Source: an uncultured Bacteroidota bacterium
GTDB lineage: Bacteria > Bacteroidota > Bacteroidia > Flavobacteriales > Flavobacteriaceae
Assembly (NCBI GenBank): GCA_902514615.1
Contig: CABXRG010000002.1
Coordinates: 1 to 64,000, forward strand
Length of the DNA stretch: 64,000 nt
Direction: 5' to 3'
Shown here: in pieces, positions 45,494 to 56,806 of the stretch
Numbering within the stretch: the stretch's first letter is position 1
Layout: each line of letters begins with the position of its first letter
Program-made: the position numbers and the translations under genes
Notes under the pieces: generated by a model
Database searches by the model: none
What the model was told of the DNA's origin: nothing
What the model saw: the letters and a program-made list of their open reading frames with translations, nothing else

Positions 45494-45751
45494 ATGTCAA
45501 CAAGAAGTCTAAGAAAAGAAAGAATAGGTATAGTATCCTCTGATAAGATGGAAAAGTCTGTCGTAGTTGCAGAGGTTAAAAAGGTTAAACATCCTGTTTA
45601 TGGAAAATTTGTTTTAAAGACAAAAAAGTATGTTGCTCATGATGAAAAGAACGACTGTAATGAGGGTGACACTGTAAGAATAATGGAGACAAGACCTATG
45701 AGTAAAACAAAAAAGTGGAGAATTGTAGAAATAATAGAAAGAGCAAAATAA
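45494..45751 (+). CDS. rpsQ: 30S ribosomal protein S17
   Basis: [33 protein letters not shown]. Confidence 0.98.
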   Translation: MSTRSLRKERIGIVSSDKMEKSVVVAEVKKVKHPVYGKFVLKTKKYVAHDEKNDCNEGDTVRIMETRPMSKTKKWRIVEIIERAK

Positions 45752-45752
45752 A

Positions 45753-46121
45753 ATGGTACAACAAGAATCAAGACTTAAGGTAGCTGATAATACTGGGGCA
45801 AAAGAAGTTCTCACCATACGTGTATTAGGTGGAACAAAGAGAAGGTATGCAAGAATTGGTGATAAAATTGTTGTCACAGTTAAGGATGCAACACCAAATG
45901 GAACAGTTAAAAAGGGTCAAGTTTCTATTGCTGTAGTTGTAAGAACAAAAAAAGAAGTTAGAAGACCAGATGGATCTTATATCAGATTTGATGAGAATGC
46001 GTGTGTATTACTTGCTCAAACTGGAGAAATGAGAGGAACAAGGGTATTTGGTCCTGTGGCTAGAGAATTGAGAGATAAACAATTTATGAAAATTGTTTCT
46101 CTTGCACCTGAAGTTTTATAA
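45753..46121 (+). CDS. rplN: 50S ribosomal protein L14
   Basis: [37 protein letters not shown]. Confidence 0.99.
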   Translation: MVQQESRLKVADNTGAKEVLTIRVLGGTKRRYARIGDKIVVTVKDATPNGTVKKGQVSIAVVVRTKKEVRRPDGSYIRFDENACVLLAQTGEMRGTRVFGPVARELRDKQFMKIVSLAPEVL

Positions 46122-46128
46122 TAGAGAT

Positions 46129-46440
46129 ATGAACAAGATTAAAATAAAAAAAGGAGATCAAGTAATAGTAATTGCTGGTGAGAATAAAGGTACAAAAGGT
46201 ACTGTTCTTAAAGTATTATACAATTCAAATAAAGCCTTAGTTGAAGGAGTTAATACAGTTAAGAGACATACTAAGCCTAATTCTGAGAATCCAAAAGGTG
46301 GTATTATTGAAAAACAACTTCCGATTAATATTTCCAATTTATCTCTAATGACCAAAGAGGGGGAGACGACTAGAATTGGATTTAAAATTGAAGATGGAAA
46401 AAAAGTACGTATATCTACAAAATCTAAAGAAATTATTTAA
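46129..46440 (+). CDS. rplX: 50S ribosomal protein L24
   Basis: [30 protein letters not shown] 46129 preferred over ORF-track 46093. Confidence 0.97.
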   Translation: MNKIKIKKGDQVIVIAGENKGTKGTVLKVLYNSNKALVEGVNTVKRHTKPNSENPKGGIIEKQLPINISNLSLMTKEGETTRIGFKIEDGKKVRISTKSKEII

Positions 46441-46442
46441 TT

Positions 46443-46994
46443 ATGTCGAATACACCAAGATTAAAAGAAGATTATTCAAGTAAGATAGTTAATGAGCTTA
46501 AAGATAAGCTTGGATTAACAAATATAATGCAGGTACCTTCATTAGATAAAATTGTTATATCAAGAGGTGTAGGTGCTGCTGTGAGTGACAAAAAACTTAT
46601 TGATCACGCTGTAGAGGAGTTAACTTTAATTTCTGGTCAAAAGGCTATTGCTACTCTTTCAAAGAAGGATGTTGCATCATTCAAACTTAGAAAAGGTACA
46701 CCGATTGGAGCTAAAGTAACTTTGAGAGGTGATAGAATGTATGAGTTTCTAGACAGACTTATTACTATAGCATTACCAAGAGTTAGAGATTTTCAAGGGA
46801 TAAAGGCTGATGGTTTTGATGGTAGAGGAAATTATAATCTTGGAATAAAAGAGCAAATAATATTTCCAGAAATTAATATTGATAAAGTGAATAAAATTTC
46901 GGGTATGGATATCACATTTGTAACTAATACAAACTCTGATAAAGAGGCAAAAGCATTATTAACAGATTTAGGATTACCTTTTAAAAAACAATAA
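46443..46994 (+). CDS. rplE: 50S ribosomal protein L5
   Basis: [39 protein letters not shown]. Confidence 0.98.
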   Translation: MSNTPRLKEDYSSKIVNELKDKLGLTNIMQVPSLDKIVISRGVGAAVSDKKLIDHAVEELTLISGQKAIATLSKKDVASFKLRKGTPIGAKVTLRGDRMYEFLDRLITIALPRVRDFQGIKADGFDGRGNYNLGIKEQIIFPEINIDKVNKISGMDITFVTNTNSDKEAKALLTDLGLPFKKQ

Positions 46995-46995
46995 T

Positions 46996-47265
46996 ATGGC
47001 AAAAGAATCAATGAAAGCAAGGGAGAGAAAAAGAGAACGTATAGTTGCAAAATATGCTGCTAAACGAAAGTCTTTAAAAGAAGCAAAAGATTATGTTGGT
47101 CTTCAGAAACTCCCAAAAAACGCTTCTCCAATTAGACTTCATAATAGGTGTAAGTTAACAGGAAGGCCTAAAGGTTATATTAGACAATTTGGTCTTTCTA
47201 GAGTAATGTTTAGAGAAATGGCTAATAAAGGTTTAATCCCAGGTGTAACAAAAGCAAGTTGGTAA
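46996..47265 (+). CDS. rpsN: 30S ribosomal protein S14 (zinc-independent type)
   Basis: [28 protein letters not shown]...[40 protein letters not shown]. Confidence 0.98.
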   Translation: MAKESMKARERKRERIVAKYAAKRKSLKEAKDYVGLQKLPKNASPIRLHNRCKLTGRPKGYIRQFGLSRVMFREMANKGLIPGVTKASW

Positions 47266-47275
47266 ATTAAAGATT

Positions 47276-47677
47276 ATGTATACAGATACTATTGCAGATT
47301 ATTTAACGAGAGTAAGAAACGCTAGCATGGCTGGTCATAAAGTTGTTGATATTCCATCTTCTAATATTAAGAAGGATATAACAAAAATTCTTTTTGATCA
47401 AGGCTATATTTTGAGCTATAAATTTGAAGATACAGATGACAAGCAAGGTAATATTAAAATTGCTTTGAAATACGATACAGTTTCTAAGCAACCAGTTATT
47501 AAAGAGATTCAAAGAATTAGTAAACCAGGTCTTAGAAAATATTCTAGTTCTCAAGAGTTTCCTAGAGTTTTAAATGGCTTAGGGATCTCTATTATATCTA
47601 CCTCAAAAGGTGTTATGACTGGAAAACAAGCTGCTAGCCAGAATATAGGTGGTGAATTAATTTGTTATGTTTTTTAA
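47276..47677 (+). CDS. rpsH: 30S ribosomal protein S8
   Basis: DTIADYLTRVRNASMAGHKVVDIPSS; ISTSKGVMTGKQAASQNIGGELICYVF. Confidence 0.98.
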   Translation: MYTDTIADYLTRVRNASMAGHKVVDIPSSNIKKDITKILFDQGYILSYKFEDTDDKQGNIKIALKYDTVSKQPVIKEIQRISKPGLRKYSSSQEFPRVLNGLGISIISTSKGVMTGKQAASQNIGGELICYVF

Positions 47678-47686
47678 AAAATAATT

Positions 47687-48229
47687 ATGTCAAGAATAGG
47701 TAACAATCCGATAAGTATCCCAGAAGGCGTTTCAGTTAACGTTAATGGAGATATAATTACTGTAAAAGGTAAAAATGGTGAGATGAATCAAAATTTTGAT
47801 GGTGTTAGTTTTGATATCTCTGATGACACTATCATAGTTAAGAGAAACTCTGAATCAAAAGATCATAAATCTAAACATGGATTATATAGAGCTCTTGTCT
47901 ATAATATGGTTCTAGGTGTTTCAGATGGATTTACCCTAGAATTAGAATTAGTAGGGGTTGGTTATAGAGCAAATGCTTCAGGCCAAAAGCTAGATTTATC
48001 TCTAGGATTTTCTCATACAATTGCAATGAATATTGCGTCTGAGGTAAAAGTTGAAACAATTAATGAAAAAGGTAAAAATCCTATTATTAAACTATCATCT
48101 CCAGACAAACAACTGGTTGGTCACGTAGCGGCAAAAATAAGATCATTTAGAAGACCAGAACCATACAAAGGAAAAGGAATAAAATTTGTTGGTGAACAAA
48201 TAAGAAGAAAAGCAGGTAAATCAGCATAA
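47687..48229 (+). CDS. rplF: 50S ribosomal protein L6
   Basis: [43 protein letters not shown]. Confidence 0.98.
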   Translation: MSRIGNNPISIPEGVSVNVNGDIITVKGKNGEMNQNFDGVSFDISDDTIIVKRNSESKDHKSKHGLYRALVYNMVLGVSDGFTLELELVGVGYRANASGQKLDLSLGFSHTIAMNIASEVKVETINEKGKNPIIKLSSPDKQLVGHVAAKIRSFRRPEPYKGKGIKFVGEQIRRKAGKSA

Positions 48230-48230
48230 T

Positions 48231-48590
48231 ATGACAAATACTAAAACTTTCAGAAGAAATAGAATTAGACAAAGAATAAAGAAAGTAATCTCTGGTACTC
48301 CTGATTATCCTAGACTTTCTGTATTTAGAAGTAATAAAGAAATTTATTGCCAAGTAATTGATGACGTTAATGGAAAAACACTTCTACAAACATCTTCTAG
48401 AGACAAGGCTATCATTGATCTTAAATTAAAAACTAATACTGAAGTATCTTTTAATGTAGGTAAGTTAGTAGCTGAACAAGCTATTAAAAATGGTATTGAA
48501 AAAATAAAATTTGATAGAGGTGGTTATCTCTATCATGGTAGAGTAAAATCGCTAGCTGAAGGAGCAAGAGAAGGCGGACTTAAATTTTAA
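48231..48590 (+). CDS. rplR: 50S ribosomal protein L18
   Basis: RPRLSVFRS-like region [45 protein letters not shown]. Confidence 0.98.
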   Translation: MTNTKTFRRNRIRQRIKKVISGTPDYPRLSVFRSNKEIYCQVIDDVNGKTLLQTSSRDKAIIDLKLKTNTEVSFNVGKLVAEQAIKNGIEKIKFDRGGYLYHGRVKSLAEGAREGGLKF

Positions 48591-48592
48591 AT

Positions 48593-49117
48593 ATGTATAA
48601 AAATTATAAAAATATTGAACTTGTAAAACCTGCTGGTCTTGAACTTAAAGATAAACTAGTTGGAATTCAGAGAGTTACTAAGGTTACTAAAGGTGGTAGA
48701 GCTTTTGGTTTTTCTGCAATAGTTGTTGTAGGAGATGAAAACGGTGTGGTTGGTCATGGTCTTGGAAAAGCTAAAGAGGTTACAACTGCAATTTCAAAAG
48801 CTGTTGAGGACGCAAAGAAAAACTTAGTAAGAATACCAATTGAAAATGGTACTTTACCTCATGAACAAAAAGGTAAATTTGGTGGCTCCAGAGTATTTAT
48901 AAAACCTGCTACGCCAGGTACTGGTGTTATTGCAGGTGGTGCAGTTAGAACAGTTTTAGAAGCTGTAGGAATTCAAAATGTACTTTCTAAATCTCAAGGT
49001 TCTTCAAACCCACATAATGTTGTGAAAGCAACCTTTGATGCATTATTAAATTTAAGAAGTCCATTAACAATATCAAGACAAAGAGGAATTTCACTAGATA
49101 AAGTTTTTAAAGGATGA
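48593..49117 (+). CDS. rpsE: 30S ribosomal protein S5
   Basis: [37 protein letters not shown]. Confidence 0.98.
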   Translation: MYKNYKNIELVKPAGLELKDKLVGIQRVTKVTKGGRAFGFSAIVVVGDENGVVGHGLGKAKEVTTAISKAVEDAKKNLVRIPIENGTLPHEQKGKFGGSRVFIKPATPGTGVIAGGAVRTVLEAVGIQNVLSKSQGSSNPHNVVKATFDALLNLRSPLTISRQRGISLDKVFKG

Positions 49118-49299
49118 GTAAAAAAATAAGAATAAAACAAGTAAGAAGCACAATTAGAAGAGTAGAGTCTCAGAAAAGAACTCTTGAAGCTCTAGGCTTA
49201 AGAAAAATTGGAATGGAAGTTGAACATGAACTTACTTCATCAATCAAAGGAATGATTGATAAGGTGAGCCACCTTGTTGAAGTTAATTCTATTAAATAA
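49114..49299 (+). CDS. rpmD: 50S ribosomal protein L30
   Basis: [31 protein letters not shown]. Confidence 0.97.
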   Translation: MSKKIRIKQVRSTIRRVESQKRTLEALGLRKIGMEVEHELTSSIKGMIDKVSHLVEVNSIK

Positions 49300-49304
49300 T
49301 AATT

Positions 49305-49757
49305 ATGAGTTTAAATAATTTAACACCTGCAAAAGGATCAAATAAAACTAGTGGTAAAAGACTTGGAAGAGGCCAAGGTTCAGGTAAAGGGAAAACTTCA
49401 GGAAGAGGTCATAATGGAGCACAGTCTAGATCTGGATATTCAAGGAAAATTGGTTTTGAAGGTGGACAGATGCCACTTCAAAGAAGGATACCAAAATTTG
49501 GTTTTAAAAATATTAACAGAATTGAATACAATACAATTAATATTGATGACATTCAGACTCTTGTTGATGATAAAAAAATAAAGAAAGATTTAACTATCGA
49601 AAAGATGGTAGAACTTAGACTTATAAAAAAAGGAAAATTAGTTAAGGTTTTAGGTCGTGGTAAAATTGATGTCCCTGTTAACATAACAGCTAATAAATTC
49701 TCTGCTACAGCAGAAAAACTTATTGAAAAAGCTGGTGGTAAAATCACTAAGATATAA
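49305..49757 (+). CDS. rplO: 50S ribosomal protein L15
   Basis: [29 protein letters not shown]. Confidence 0.98.
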   Translation: MSLNNLTPAKGSNKTSGKRLGRGQGSGKGKTSGRGHNGAQSRSGYSRKIGFEGGQMPLQRRIPKFGFKNINRIEYNTINIDDIQTLVDDKKIKKDLTIEKMVELRLIKKGKLVKVLGRGKIDVPVNITANKFSATAEKLIEKAGGKITKI

Positions 49758-49759
49758 TA

Positions 49760-51112
49760 ATGAACAAGCTAGTAGACATAATAAAAAGTATTTATAATAT
49801 CAAAGAGTTAAGGGATAGAATCCTTTTTACTCTTGGTCTTTTATTAGTCTACAGACTTGGAGCTCAAGTTGTACTTCCAGGTGTTGACTCACTTGCTTTA
49901 TCTGATCTTTCTTCAAGATCAGACGGTGGAGGACTTCTGGGAATTCTTAATGCTTTTACAGGTGGAGCTTTCGCTAATGCATCTATCTTTGCATTAGGTA
50001 TTATGCCTTATATATCAGCATCTATTGTAGTTCAGCTTATGGGAGTTGCTCTTCCATATCTTCAAAAATTACAAAAAGAAGGAGAAAGTGGTAGGAAAAA
50101 AATAACACAAATCACTAGATGGTTAACTATTTTTATTTGTACAGTCCAAGCACCAGCATATCTTTATGGTTTGAGTGCTCTAGGTGTTCCTGATAGTGCT
50201 TTCATCTTCGGAAGAACTCCTATGTTTATCTTTACTTCTATTATAATCCTTGTAACAGGTTGTATTTTTGCTATGTGGCTTGGGGAAAAGATAACAGATA
50301 GAGGAATTGGTAATGGTATTTCACTTCTTATTACTGTTGGTATTGTTGCTACATTGCCACTTTCATTTACACAAAACTTAATTTCTAGAATATCTGAAAG
50401 TAATGGAGGCTTAATTATGGTTGTAATTGAATTAGCAGTTTGGCTTGTAATTATTTTGTTAAGCATACTCTTAGTTATGGCTGTAAGACAGATACCAGTT
50501 CAGTATGCAAGAAGAAATTCTGTTCCAGGATCTCAATCCTCTGGAATGGCTAAAAGACAATATATACCTCTTAAACTTAATGCTTCTGGTGTTATGCCAA
50601 TTATATTTGCCCAAGCTTTAATGTTTGCACCTGCAACCATTGGAAGTGTTTTTGGAACATCATCTATAGGCCAATGGCTTCAAGCTAGTTTTTCTGATAT
50701 TTTCGGATTATGGTACAATATTTTATTTGGTCTGTTAGTTGTAATTTTTACTTTCTTTTACACTGCAATAACAGTTCCAACAAATAAGATGTCAGACGAT
50801 CTAAAAAGAAGCGGTGGTTTCGTTCCAGGAATCAGACCTGGTAATGAAACATCAGAATACCTTGATTCAGTTATGTCACACATAACTTTTCCTGGCTCAT
50901 TATATTTAGCAGTAATTGCAGTTTTCCCTGCTATAGTTGTTCAATTAATTGGTATGCAGCAAGGTTGGGCTCTTTTTTTCGGAGGGACCTCTCTTTTAAT
51001 TATGGTTGGAGTAGCAATAGATACGATACAACAAGTAAATGCATATTTACTTAATAATCATTATGATGGTCTAATGAAGTCTGGTTCAATGAGAAGTAAA
51101 CCAACAATATAA
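49760..51112 (+). CDS. secY: Preprotein translocase subunit SecY
   Basis: LRDRILFTLGLLLVYRLGAQVVLPGVD; GIGNGISLLITVGI; FVPGIRPGNETSEYLD. Confidence 0.98.
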   Translation: MNKLVDIIKSIYNIKELRDRILFTLGLLLVYRLGAQVVLPGVDSLALSDLSSRSDGGGLLGILNAFTGGAFANASIFALGIMPYISASIVVQLMGVALPYLQKLQKEGESGRKKITQITRWLTIFICTVQAPAYLYGLSALGVPDSAFIFGRTPMFIFTSIIILVTGCIFAMWLGEKITDRGIGNGISLLITVGIVATLPLSFTQNLISRISESNGGLIMVVIELAVWLVIILLSILLVMAVRQIPVQYARRNSVPGSQSSGMAKRQYIPLKLNASGVMPIIFAQALMFAPATIGSVFGTSSIGQWLQASFSDIFGLWYNILFGLLVVIFTFFYTAITVPTNKMSDDLKRSGGFVPGIRPGNETSEYLDSVMSHITFPGSLYLAVIAVFPAIVVQLIGMQQGWALFFGGTSLLIMVGVAIDTIQQVNAYLLNNHYDGLMKSGSMRSKPTI

Positions 51113-51328
51113 ATGGCAAAACAGAAATCCATAGAACAAGAAGGTAAGATTATTGAGGCACTCTCTAATGCTATGTTTAGAGTTGAACTAGAGAATGGTC
51201 ATGTTGTAACAGCTCATATATCAGGAAAGATGAGACTACATTATATCAAGCTTTTACCAGGAGATAAAGTAAAGCTAGAAATGAGTCCTTATGATTTATC
51301 AAAAGCAAGAATAACATTTAGAATGTAA
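51113..51328 (+). CDS. infA: Translation initiation factor IF-1
   Basis: [40 protein letters not shown]. Confidence 0.98.
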   Translation: MAKQKSIEQEGKIIEALSNAMFRVELENGHVVTAHISGKMRLHYIKLLPGDKVKLEMSPYDLSKARITFRM

Positions 51329-51339
51329 TACATATTAAA

Positions 51340-51456
51340 ATGAAAGTTAAAGCATCAATAAAAAAAAGAAGTAGTGAATGTAAAATCGTCAGAAGAAAAG
51401 GACGACTATATGTCATTAATAAAAAAAATCCAAGATTTAAACAAAGACAAGGTTAA
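51340..51456 (+). CDS. rpmJ: 50S ribosomal protein L36 (38 aa, absent from the ORF track)
   Basis: My translation of 51340-51456: [38 protein letters not shown]; between infA and rpsM. Confidence 0.96.
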   Translation: MKVKASIKKRSSECKIVRRKGRLYVINKKNPRFKQRQG

Positions 51457-51458
51457 TT

Positions 51459-51833
51459 ATGGCTAGAATTTCAGGAATTGATATACCAAAAGAAAAAAGA
51501 GGAGCAATCTCTTTAACATACATATATGGTATTGGTAAAAGCTTAGCAATTACAATATTAGAAAATGCAAAAGTAGATCCTAATAAAAAGGTTGCAGATT
51601 GGGATGATAAAGACATTGCAAGCGTAAGGGATGTAGTAAGTAGTCTTACTATCGAAGGTGAGCTAAGATCAGAAACTCAATTGAACATTAAAAGATTAAT
51701 GGATATTGGAAGTTATAGAGGTATAAGACATAGAACCGGTCTTCCTTTAAGAGGTCAGAGAACAAAAAATAATTCTAGAACCAGAAAAGGTAAAAGAAAA
51801 ACTGTAGCTAACAAGAAAAAAGCGACTAAGTAA
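51459..51833 (+). CDS. rpsM: 30S ribosomal protein S13
   Basis: [54 protein letters not shown]. Confidence 0.98.
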   Translation: MARISGIDIPKEKRGAISLTYIYGIGKSLAITILENAKVDPNKKVADWDDKDIASVRDVVSSLTIEGELRSETQLNIKRLMDIGSYRGIRHRTGLPLRGQRTKNNSRTRKGKRKTVANKKKATK

Positions 51834-51835
51834 TT

Positions 51836-52219
51836 ATGGCAAAATCAACTAACAAAAAAAGAAAAGTAATTGTAGATTCAGTAGGTGAAGCTCATATTAA
51901 TGCTTCATTTAATAATATAATTATATCATTAACAAATTTAAAAGGTGAAGTAATTTCATGGTCTTCTGCTGGAAAAATGGGCTTTAGGGGTTCTAAAAAG
52001 AATACTCCCTTTGCTGCTCAAACAGCTGCTGAAGATTGTGCAAAGATTGCTTTTGACGCTGGTCTTAGAAGAATAAAAGTACTAGTTAAAGGACCAGGTA
52101 ATGGAAGGGAGTCAGCAATCAGAACACTTCATAATAACGGTTTAGAGGTGTCAGAAATTATTGATGTTACACCTGTACCTCACAATGGATGTAGACCACC
52201 TAAAAGAAGAAGAGTTTAA
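51836..52219 (+). CDS. rpsK: 30S ribosomal protein S11
   Basis: [56 protein letters not shown]. Confidence 0.99.
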   Translation: MAKSTNKKRKVIVDSVGEAHINASFNNIIISLTNLKGEVISWSSAGKMGFRGSKKNTPFAAQTAAEDCAKIAFDAGLRRIKVLVKGPGNGRESAIRTLHNNGLEVSEIIDVTPVPHNGCRPPKRRRV

Positions 52220-52234
52220 TTAATTATAATATAA

Positions 52235-52840
52235 ATGGCAAGATATACAGGACCAAAAACAAAAATTTCTAGAAAGTTCGGTGAACCACTTTTTGGTGAA
52301 GACCGTACTTTAGAGAAAAAAAATTACCCTCCAGGACAACATGGTAACGCCAAGAGAAGAGGAAAAAAATCTGAATACGCTATTCAATTAATGGAAAAAC
52401 AGAAAGCCAAGTATACTTATGGTATTCTTGAAAAACAGTTTAAAAACATTTATGATAAAGCTAATAGAGGGAAAGGTATTACAGGTGAATTATTACTTCA
52501 GCTTTGTGAATCTAGACTGGATAATGTTGTGTTTAGAATGGGTATTTCCAAAACACGAGATGGTGCTAGACAATTAGTTTCTCACAAACATGTTACTGTC
52601 AATGGCTCAATTGTGAATATTCCATCTTACACACTTAGACCTGGTGACATGGTATCAATTAGGGAAAAATCAAAATCATTAAAAGCTATTGAGAGCTCTC
52701 TTATGGAAAATAGCTCTGAATATGATTGGATCAAGTTTAATAGAGAAAGACTTGAAGGAGAGTTTGTTACAATTCCAGAAAGAGAGCAGATTCCAGAAAA
52801 CATTAAAGAACAATTAATCGTTGAATTATACTCAAAATAA
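52235..52840 (+). CDS. rpsD: 30S ribosomal protein S4
   Basis: [53 protein letters not shown]. Confidence 0.98.
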   Translation: MARYTGPKTKISRKFGEPLFGEDRTLEKKNYPPGQHGNAKRRGKKSEYAIQLMEKQKAKYTYGILEKQFKNIYDKANRGKGITGELLLQLCESRLDNVVFRMGISKTRDGARQLVSHKHVTVNGSIVNIPSYTLRPGDMVSIREKSKSLKAIESSLMENSSEYDWIKFNRERLEGEFVTIPEREQIPENIKEQLIVELYSK

Positions 52841-52845
52841 AAATT

Positions 52846-53838
52846 ATGGCAATTTTAAACTTCCAAAAACCAGATAAAGTAATCATGATAGATTCTACGG
52901 AGTCTCATGGTAAATTTGAATTTAGACCTCTTGAACCAGGATATGGTTTAACTATAGGTAATGCTCTTAGAAGAGTTTTATTATCATCTTTAGAAGGTTA
53001 TGCATTTACTTCTGTTAAAATAGAAGGCGTAGACCATGAATTTTCTACTATAGAAGGTGTTGTCGAGGATGTAACAGAAATCATTCTTAATATAAAACAG
53101 ATAAGACTTAAAAGACAAATTGATGATGTTGAAAATGAAAAAATAACTGTTGTTGTTGGTAATCAGAAAGTTTTAAAAGCTTCAGATCTTCAAAAGTTTA
53201 TTTCTGGTTTTCAAATCTTAAATCCAGATTTAGTGATTTGTAGTTTAGAAAAGAATGTAAAACTTTCAATTGAGCTAAATATTGAAAAAGGTAGAGGATA
53301 TGTGCCTGCTGAAGAAAATAAAAAGCAAGGTGAATCTATCGGAGCAATTGCAATTGATTCTATATATACGCCCATCAAGAACGTCAAGTTTGATATTGAA
53401 AACTATAGAGTTGAACAAAAGACTGACTATGAAAAGTTAGTTTTTGAGATTGTTACGGATGGTTCTATACATCCAAAAGATGCTCTTACTGAAGCAGCTA
53501 AAATCTTAATTCATCACTTCATGTTATTTTCAGATGAGTTAATAACATTAGAAGCTGATGAAATTGCTCAATCTGAGACTTATGATGAAGAATCTCTTCA
53601 CATGAGACAGCTCTTAAAAACTAAACTTATAGATATGGACTTATCTGTTAGAGCATTAAATTGTTTGAAAGCTGCAGAAGTTGATACATTAGGAGACCTA
53701 GTTTCATTTAATAAAAATGATTTAATGAAGTTTAGAAACTTTGGTAGAAAGTCTCTAACAGAATTAGAAGAGTTAGTAATACTTAAAGGTCTTTCATTTG
53801 GTATGGATCTTTCAAAATATAAATTAGACAAAGATTAA
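52846..53838 (+). CDS. rpoA: DNA-directed RNA polymerase alpha subunit
   Basis: [47 protein letters not shown]. Confidence 0.99.
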   Translation: MAILNFQKPDKVIMIDSTESHGKFEFRPLEPGYGLTIGNALRRVLLSSLEGYAFTSVKIEGVDHEFSTIEGVVEDVTEIILNIKQIRLKRQIDDVENEKITVVVGNQKVLKASDLQKFISGFQILNPDLVICSLEKNVKLSIELNIEKGRGYVPAEENKKQGESIGAIAIDSIYTPIKNVKFDIENYRVEQKTDYEKLVFEIVTDGSIHPKDALTEAAKILIHHFMLFSDELITLEADEIAQSETYDEESLHMRQLLKTKLIDMDLSVRALNCLKAAEVDTLGDLVSFNKNDLMKFRNFGRKSLTELEELVILKGLSFGMDLSKYKLDKD

Positions 53839-53848
53839 ATATTAAATA

Positions 53849-54274
53849 ATGAGACACGGTAAGAAAAATATTAAACTTGGAAGAAAAACTGCTCATAGAA
53901 AAGCTATGCTTGCTAATATGGCTATTTCTTTATTAGAGCACAAGAGAATTACTACAAGTTCAACAAAAGCTAAAGCCTTAAAAATATTTATTGAGCCATT
54001 AATTACTAAATCTAAGAATGACAATGTTCATAATAGAAGATTATGTTTTAGTAAGCTAAGAAACAAATTAGGTGTTCAAATTTTATTTGATGAAATTTCA
54101 AAAAAGATTGCAGATAGGCCAGGTGGTTATACAAGAATTATCAAATTAGGTAACAGATTAGGTGATAATGCATCTATGGCTATGATTGAATTAGTTGACT
54201 TTAATAATACTTATAACAGCTCTCCTTCATCTGTAGAAGTTGAAGAGCCAGTTGCAGAACCTAGCTCTGAATAG
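53849..54274 (+). CDS. rplQ: 50S ribosomal protein L17 with short acidic tail
   Basis: [35 protein letters not shown]-term [14 protein letters not shown]. Confidence 0.97.
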   Translation: MRHGKKNIKLGRKTAHRKAMLANMAISLLEHKRITTSSTKAKALKIFIEPLITKSKNDNVHNRRLCFSKLRNKLGVQILFDEISKKIADRPGGYTRIIKLGNRLGDNASMAMIELVDFNNTYNSSPSSVEVEEPVAEPSSE

Positions 54275-54295
54275 TCATCTTAAAAAGTAATTAAC

Positions 54296-54334
54296 AAAAG
54301 GATATATGTTTTTTCATATATCCTTTTTTTGTTT
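54296..54334 (+). terminator. Rho-independent terminator of the alpha operon
   Basis: Perfect 13-bp stem aaaaggatatatg / catatatcctttt, loop tttttt, then T-run. Confidence 0.9.
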
Positions 54335-54350
54335 AATTTTACTTTCCGAA

Positions 54351-55445
54351 ATGTCCAATGTAAAAAGAAAAAAAGGTCTAGTCCTATTAGCTGATGGTAC
54401 TACTTTTTATGGTCGTTCTGCTGGGATTGAAGGCACGTCTTACGGTGAAATTTGTTTTAATACTGGAGTAACTGGTTATCAGGAAATATTTACTGATCCT
54501 TCTTACTATGGCCAAATCATGGTTACAACCACCTCTCATATTGGAAATTATGGTATTAAGATGTCTGAATCTCAATCCAAAAAAATATTTATTAGTGGGT
54601 TAATTTGTAAATCATTTAGTTCCGTTAACTCTAGATCTAACTCCGAATCATTAAAGAAGTGGTTTCAATCAAATAATCTTGTCACTTTGTGTGATATAGA
54701 TACTAGAGCATTAGTGAGGTACATTAGGGATAATGGTGCCATGAATGTAGCAATCACTACAGAGATCGATAAAATTGACGATATACAGAAGACATTAAAA
54801 GATTTTCCAGTTATGGATGGTTTAGAGTTAGCATCAAAAGTGTCAACTAATAGGCCTTATGAGTACGGTAATAGTAATTCTGAAATAAGACTAGCTGTAA
54901 TTGACCTTGGTATAAAGAAAAATATACTGGATAATTTTTCTAAAAGAAATATTTTTATGAAAGTTTTTCCTTTAGACACTAATCTCGAAGAAATGTTAGA
55001 ATTTAAACCAAATGGGTTTTTTCTTTCAAATGGACCTGGAGATCCTCAACCTTTAACAAAGGTCATTAATACTACTAAACAAATACTTGATAAAGACTAT
55101 CCTTTATTTGGAATATGTCTTGGTCACCAAGTTATAGCTCTTGCTAATGGAATTAAAACCTATAAAATGTTTAATGGACATAGAGGTATAAATCATCCTG
55201 TTTTAAATTTAAATACAGGAAAGGGTGAAATAACATCTCAGAACCATGGATTCGCTGTTGATTATGATACAGCTATATCAAATAAATCCGTAAAAATATC
55301 ACATAAGCATCTAAATGATCAAACAGTAGCTGGTCTTGAGATAAAAGGAAAAAAGTGTTTTTCTGTTCAATACCATCCAGAAGCAGGACCTGGTCCTAAT
55401 GACGGAAATTATCTTTTTGATCAATTTTTAACTAAACTTAAATAA
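54351..55445 (+). CDS. carA: Carbamoyl-phosphate synthase small subunit
   Basis: [44 protein letters not shown] 54351 preferred, since the ORF-track start at 54306 falls inside the terminator. Confidence 0.97.
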   Translation: MSNVKRKKGLVLLADGTTFYGRSAGIEGTSYGEICFNTGVTGYQEIFTDPSYYGQIMVTTTSHIGNYGIKMSESQSKKIFISGLICKSFSSVNSRSNSESLKKWFQSNNLVTLCDIDTRALVRYIRDNGAMNVAITTEIDKIDDIQKTLKDFPVMDGLELASKVSTNRPYEYGNSNSEIRLAVIDLGIKKNILDNFSKRNIFMKVFPLDTNLEEMLEFKPNGFFLSNGPGDPQPLTKVINTTKQILDKDYPLFGICLGHQVIALANGIKTYKMFNGHRGINHPVLNLNTGKGEITSQNHGFAVDYDTAISNKSVKISHKHLNDQTVAGLEIKGKKCFSVQYHPEAGPGPNDGNYLFDQFLTKLK

Positions 55446-55446
55446 C

Positions 55447-56739
55447 ATGACTAAAATAAGAGCTATAGTTGCTAGACAAATTTTTGATTCAAGAGGAAAT
55501 CCTACTGTTGAAACTGATGTTATAACAACAAATGGTATTATGGGAAGAGCTGCTGTTCCGTCAGGAGCCTCAACTGGCCAACATGAAGCTGTAGAGCTTA
55601 GAGATGGTACTAATAATTATATGGGAAAGTCTGTTTATAAAGCTGTAAAAAATGTAAATGATATAATTTTTAAAGAACTAGAACATTTATCTGTATTTGA
55701 TCAATCTTTAATAGATTCAAAGATGATAAGCTTAGATAATACTCCAAACAAATCTAAGCTCGGTGCTAATGCAATTTTATCAGTTTCCTTAGCTGTTTCA
55801 AAAGCTGCAGCACTTGAAAAAAATATTTCACTTTTTAAATATTTGGGTAATGAAAATTCAAATGTCCTTCCAGTTCCTTTAATGAATATAATAAACGGTG
55901 GTAGCCACTCTGATTCTCCAATTTCATTTCAGGAATTTATGATTGTGCCAGTTGGAGCTTCAAGCTTTAGTCATGCACTTCAAATAGGTAATGAGGTGTT
56001 TCATAATTTAAAATCCATTCTTAAGTCCAGAGGTCTTTCAACAGCAGTTGGCGATGAGGGAGGATTTGCTCCAGATTTAGATGGAACAGATGATGCTATT
56101 ACAACGATAATCCAAGCAGTGGAAAAAGCAGGATATCAGATGAAAAAAGATGTTATGATTGCTCTTGATTGTGCTGCATCTGAATTTTATAAAGACAATC
56201 TTTATGATTATTCAATATTTGAAAAAAACAATACTTCTCGATTAACTTCAGCTGAACAAGTTGACTTTTTGGTCGATCTTTGTAACAAATATCCTATAAT
56301 TTCAATTGAAGATGGAATGGATGAAGATGATTGGGATGGGTGGAAGCTACTAACAGACAAGATTGGTGATAAAGTTCAATTAGTTGGTGATGATCTTTTT
56401 GTTACGGATATTTCTAGATTATCCAAAGGAATCAATGAGAAAATAGGTAATTCTATTTTGATAAAGTTTAATCAAGTTGGATCATTAACTGAAACAATTT
56501 CTTCTATAAATCTTGCTTCTGAAAATAACTTTACCTCAGTAATCTCTCATAGATCTGGAGAAACAGAGGATTCTACAATTGCAGACTTATGTGTTGCCTT
56601 TAATACAGGTCAAATAAAAACTGGTTCAATGTCTAGGAGTGATAGAATGTCTAAGTATAACCAATTACTAAGAATTGAAGAAGAACTTGGAGATAAATCT
56701 AAATATCTTGGAAAAAGTGCCTTTAATTTGAACCTTTAG
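55447..56739 (+). CDS. eno: Enolase
   Basis: [49 protein letters not shown]. Confidence 0.99.
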   Translation: MTKIRAIVARQIFDSRGNPTVETDVITTNGIMGRAAVPSGASTGQHEAVELRDGTNNYMGKSVYKAVKNVNDIIFKELEHLSVFDQSLIDSKMISLDNTPNKSKLGANAILSVSLAVSKAAALEKNISLFKYLGNENSNVLPVPLMNIINGGSHSDSPISFQEFMIVPVGASSFSHALQIGNEVFHNLKSILKSRGLSTAVGDEGGFAPDLDGTDDAITTIIQAVEKAGYQMKKDVMIALDCAASEFYKDNLYDYSIFEKNNTSRLTSAEQVDFLVDLCNKYPIISIEDGMDEDDWDGWKLLTDKIGDKVQLVGDDLFVTDISRLSKGINEKIGNSILIKFNQVGSLTETISSINLASENNFTSVISHRSGETEDSTIADLCVAFNTGQIKTGSMSRSDRMSKYNQLLRIEEELGDKSKYLGKSAFNLNL

Positions 56740-56782
56740 AAATTTAAATTTTATTTAATTTTTTTCTTAACTGCAGGTAATC

Positions 56783-56790
56783 TAAATTTG
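56783..56790 (+). promoter_or_regulatory. TAAATTTG -7-type element upstream of gltA
   Basis: TAnnTTTG exact match 16 nt before ATG 56807. Confidence 0.45.
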
Positions 56791-56806
56791 TGTAAACACT
56801 TAATTG

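Noticed and set aside
54306-54350. N-terminal extension MFFHISFFCLILLSE of CarA resembling a signal peptide
   Set aside because: Encoded by the rplQ terminator hairpin and T-run; CarA is cytosolic and starts at 54351.
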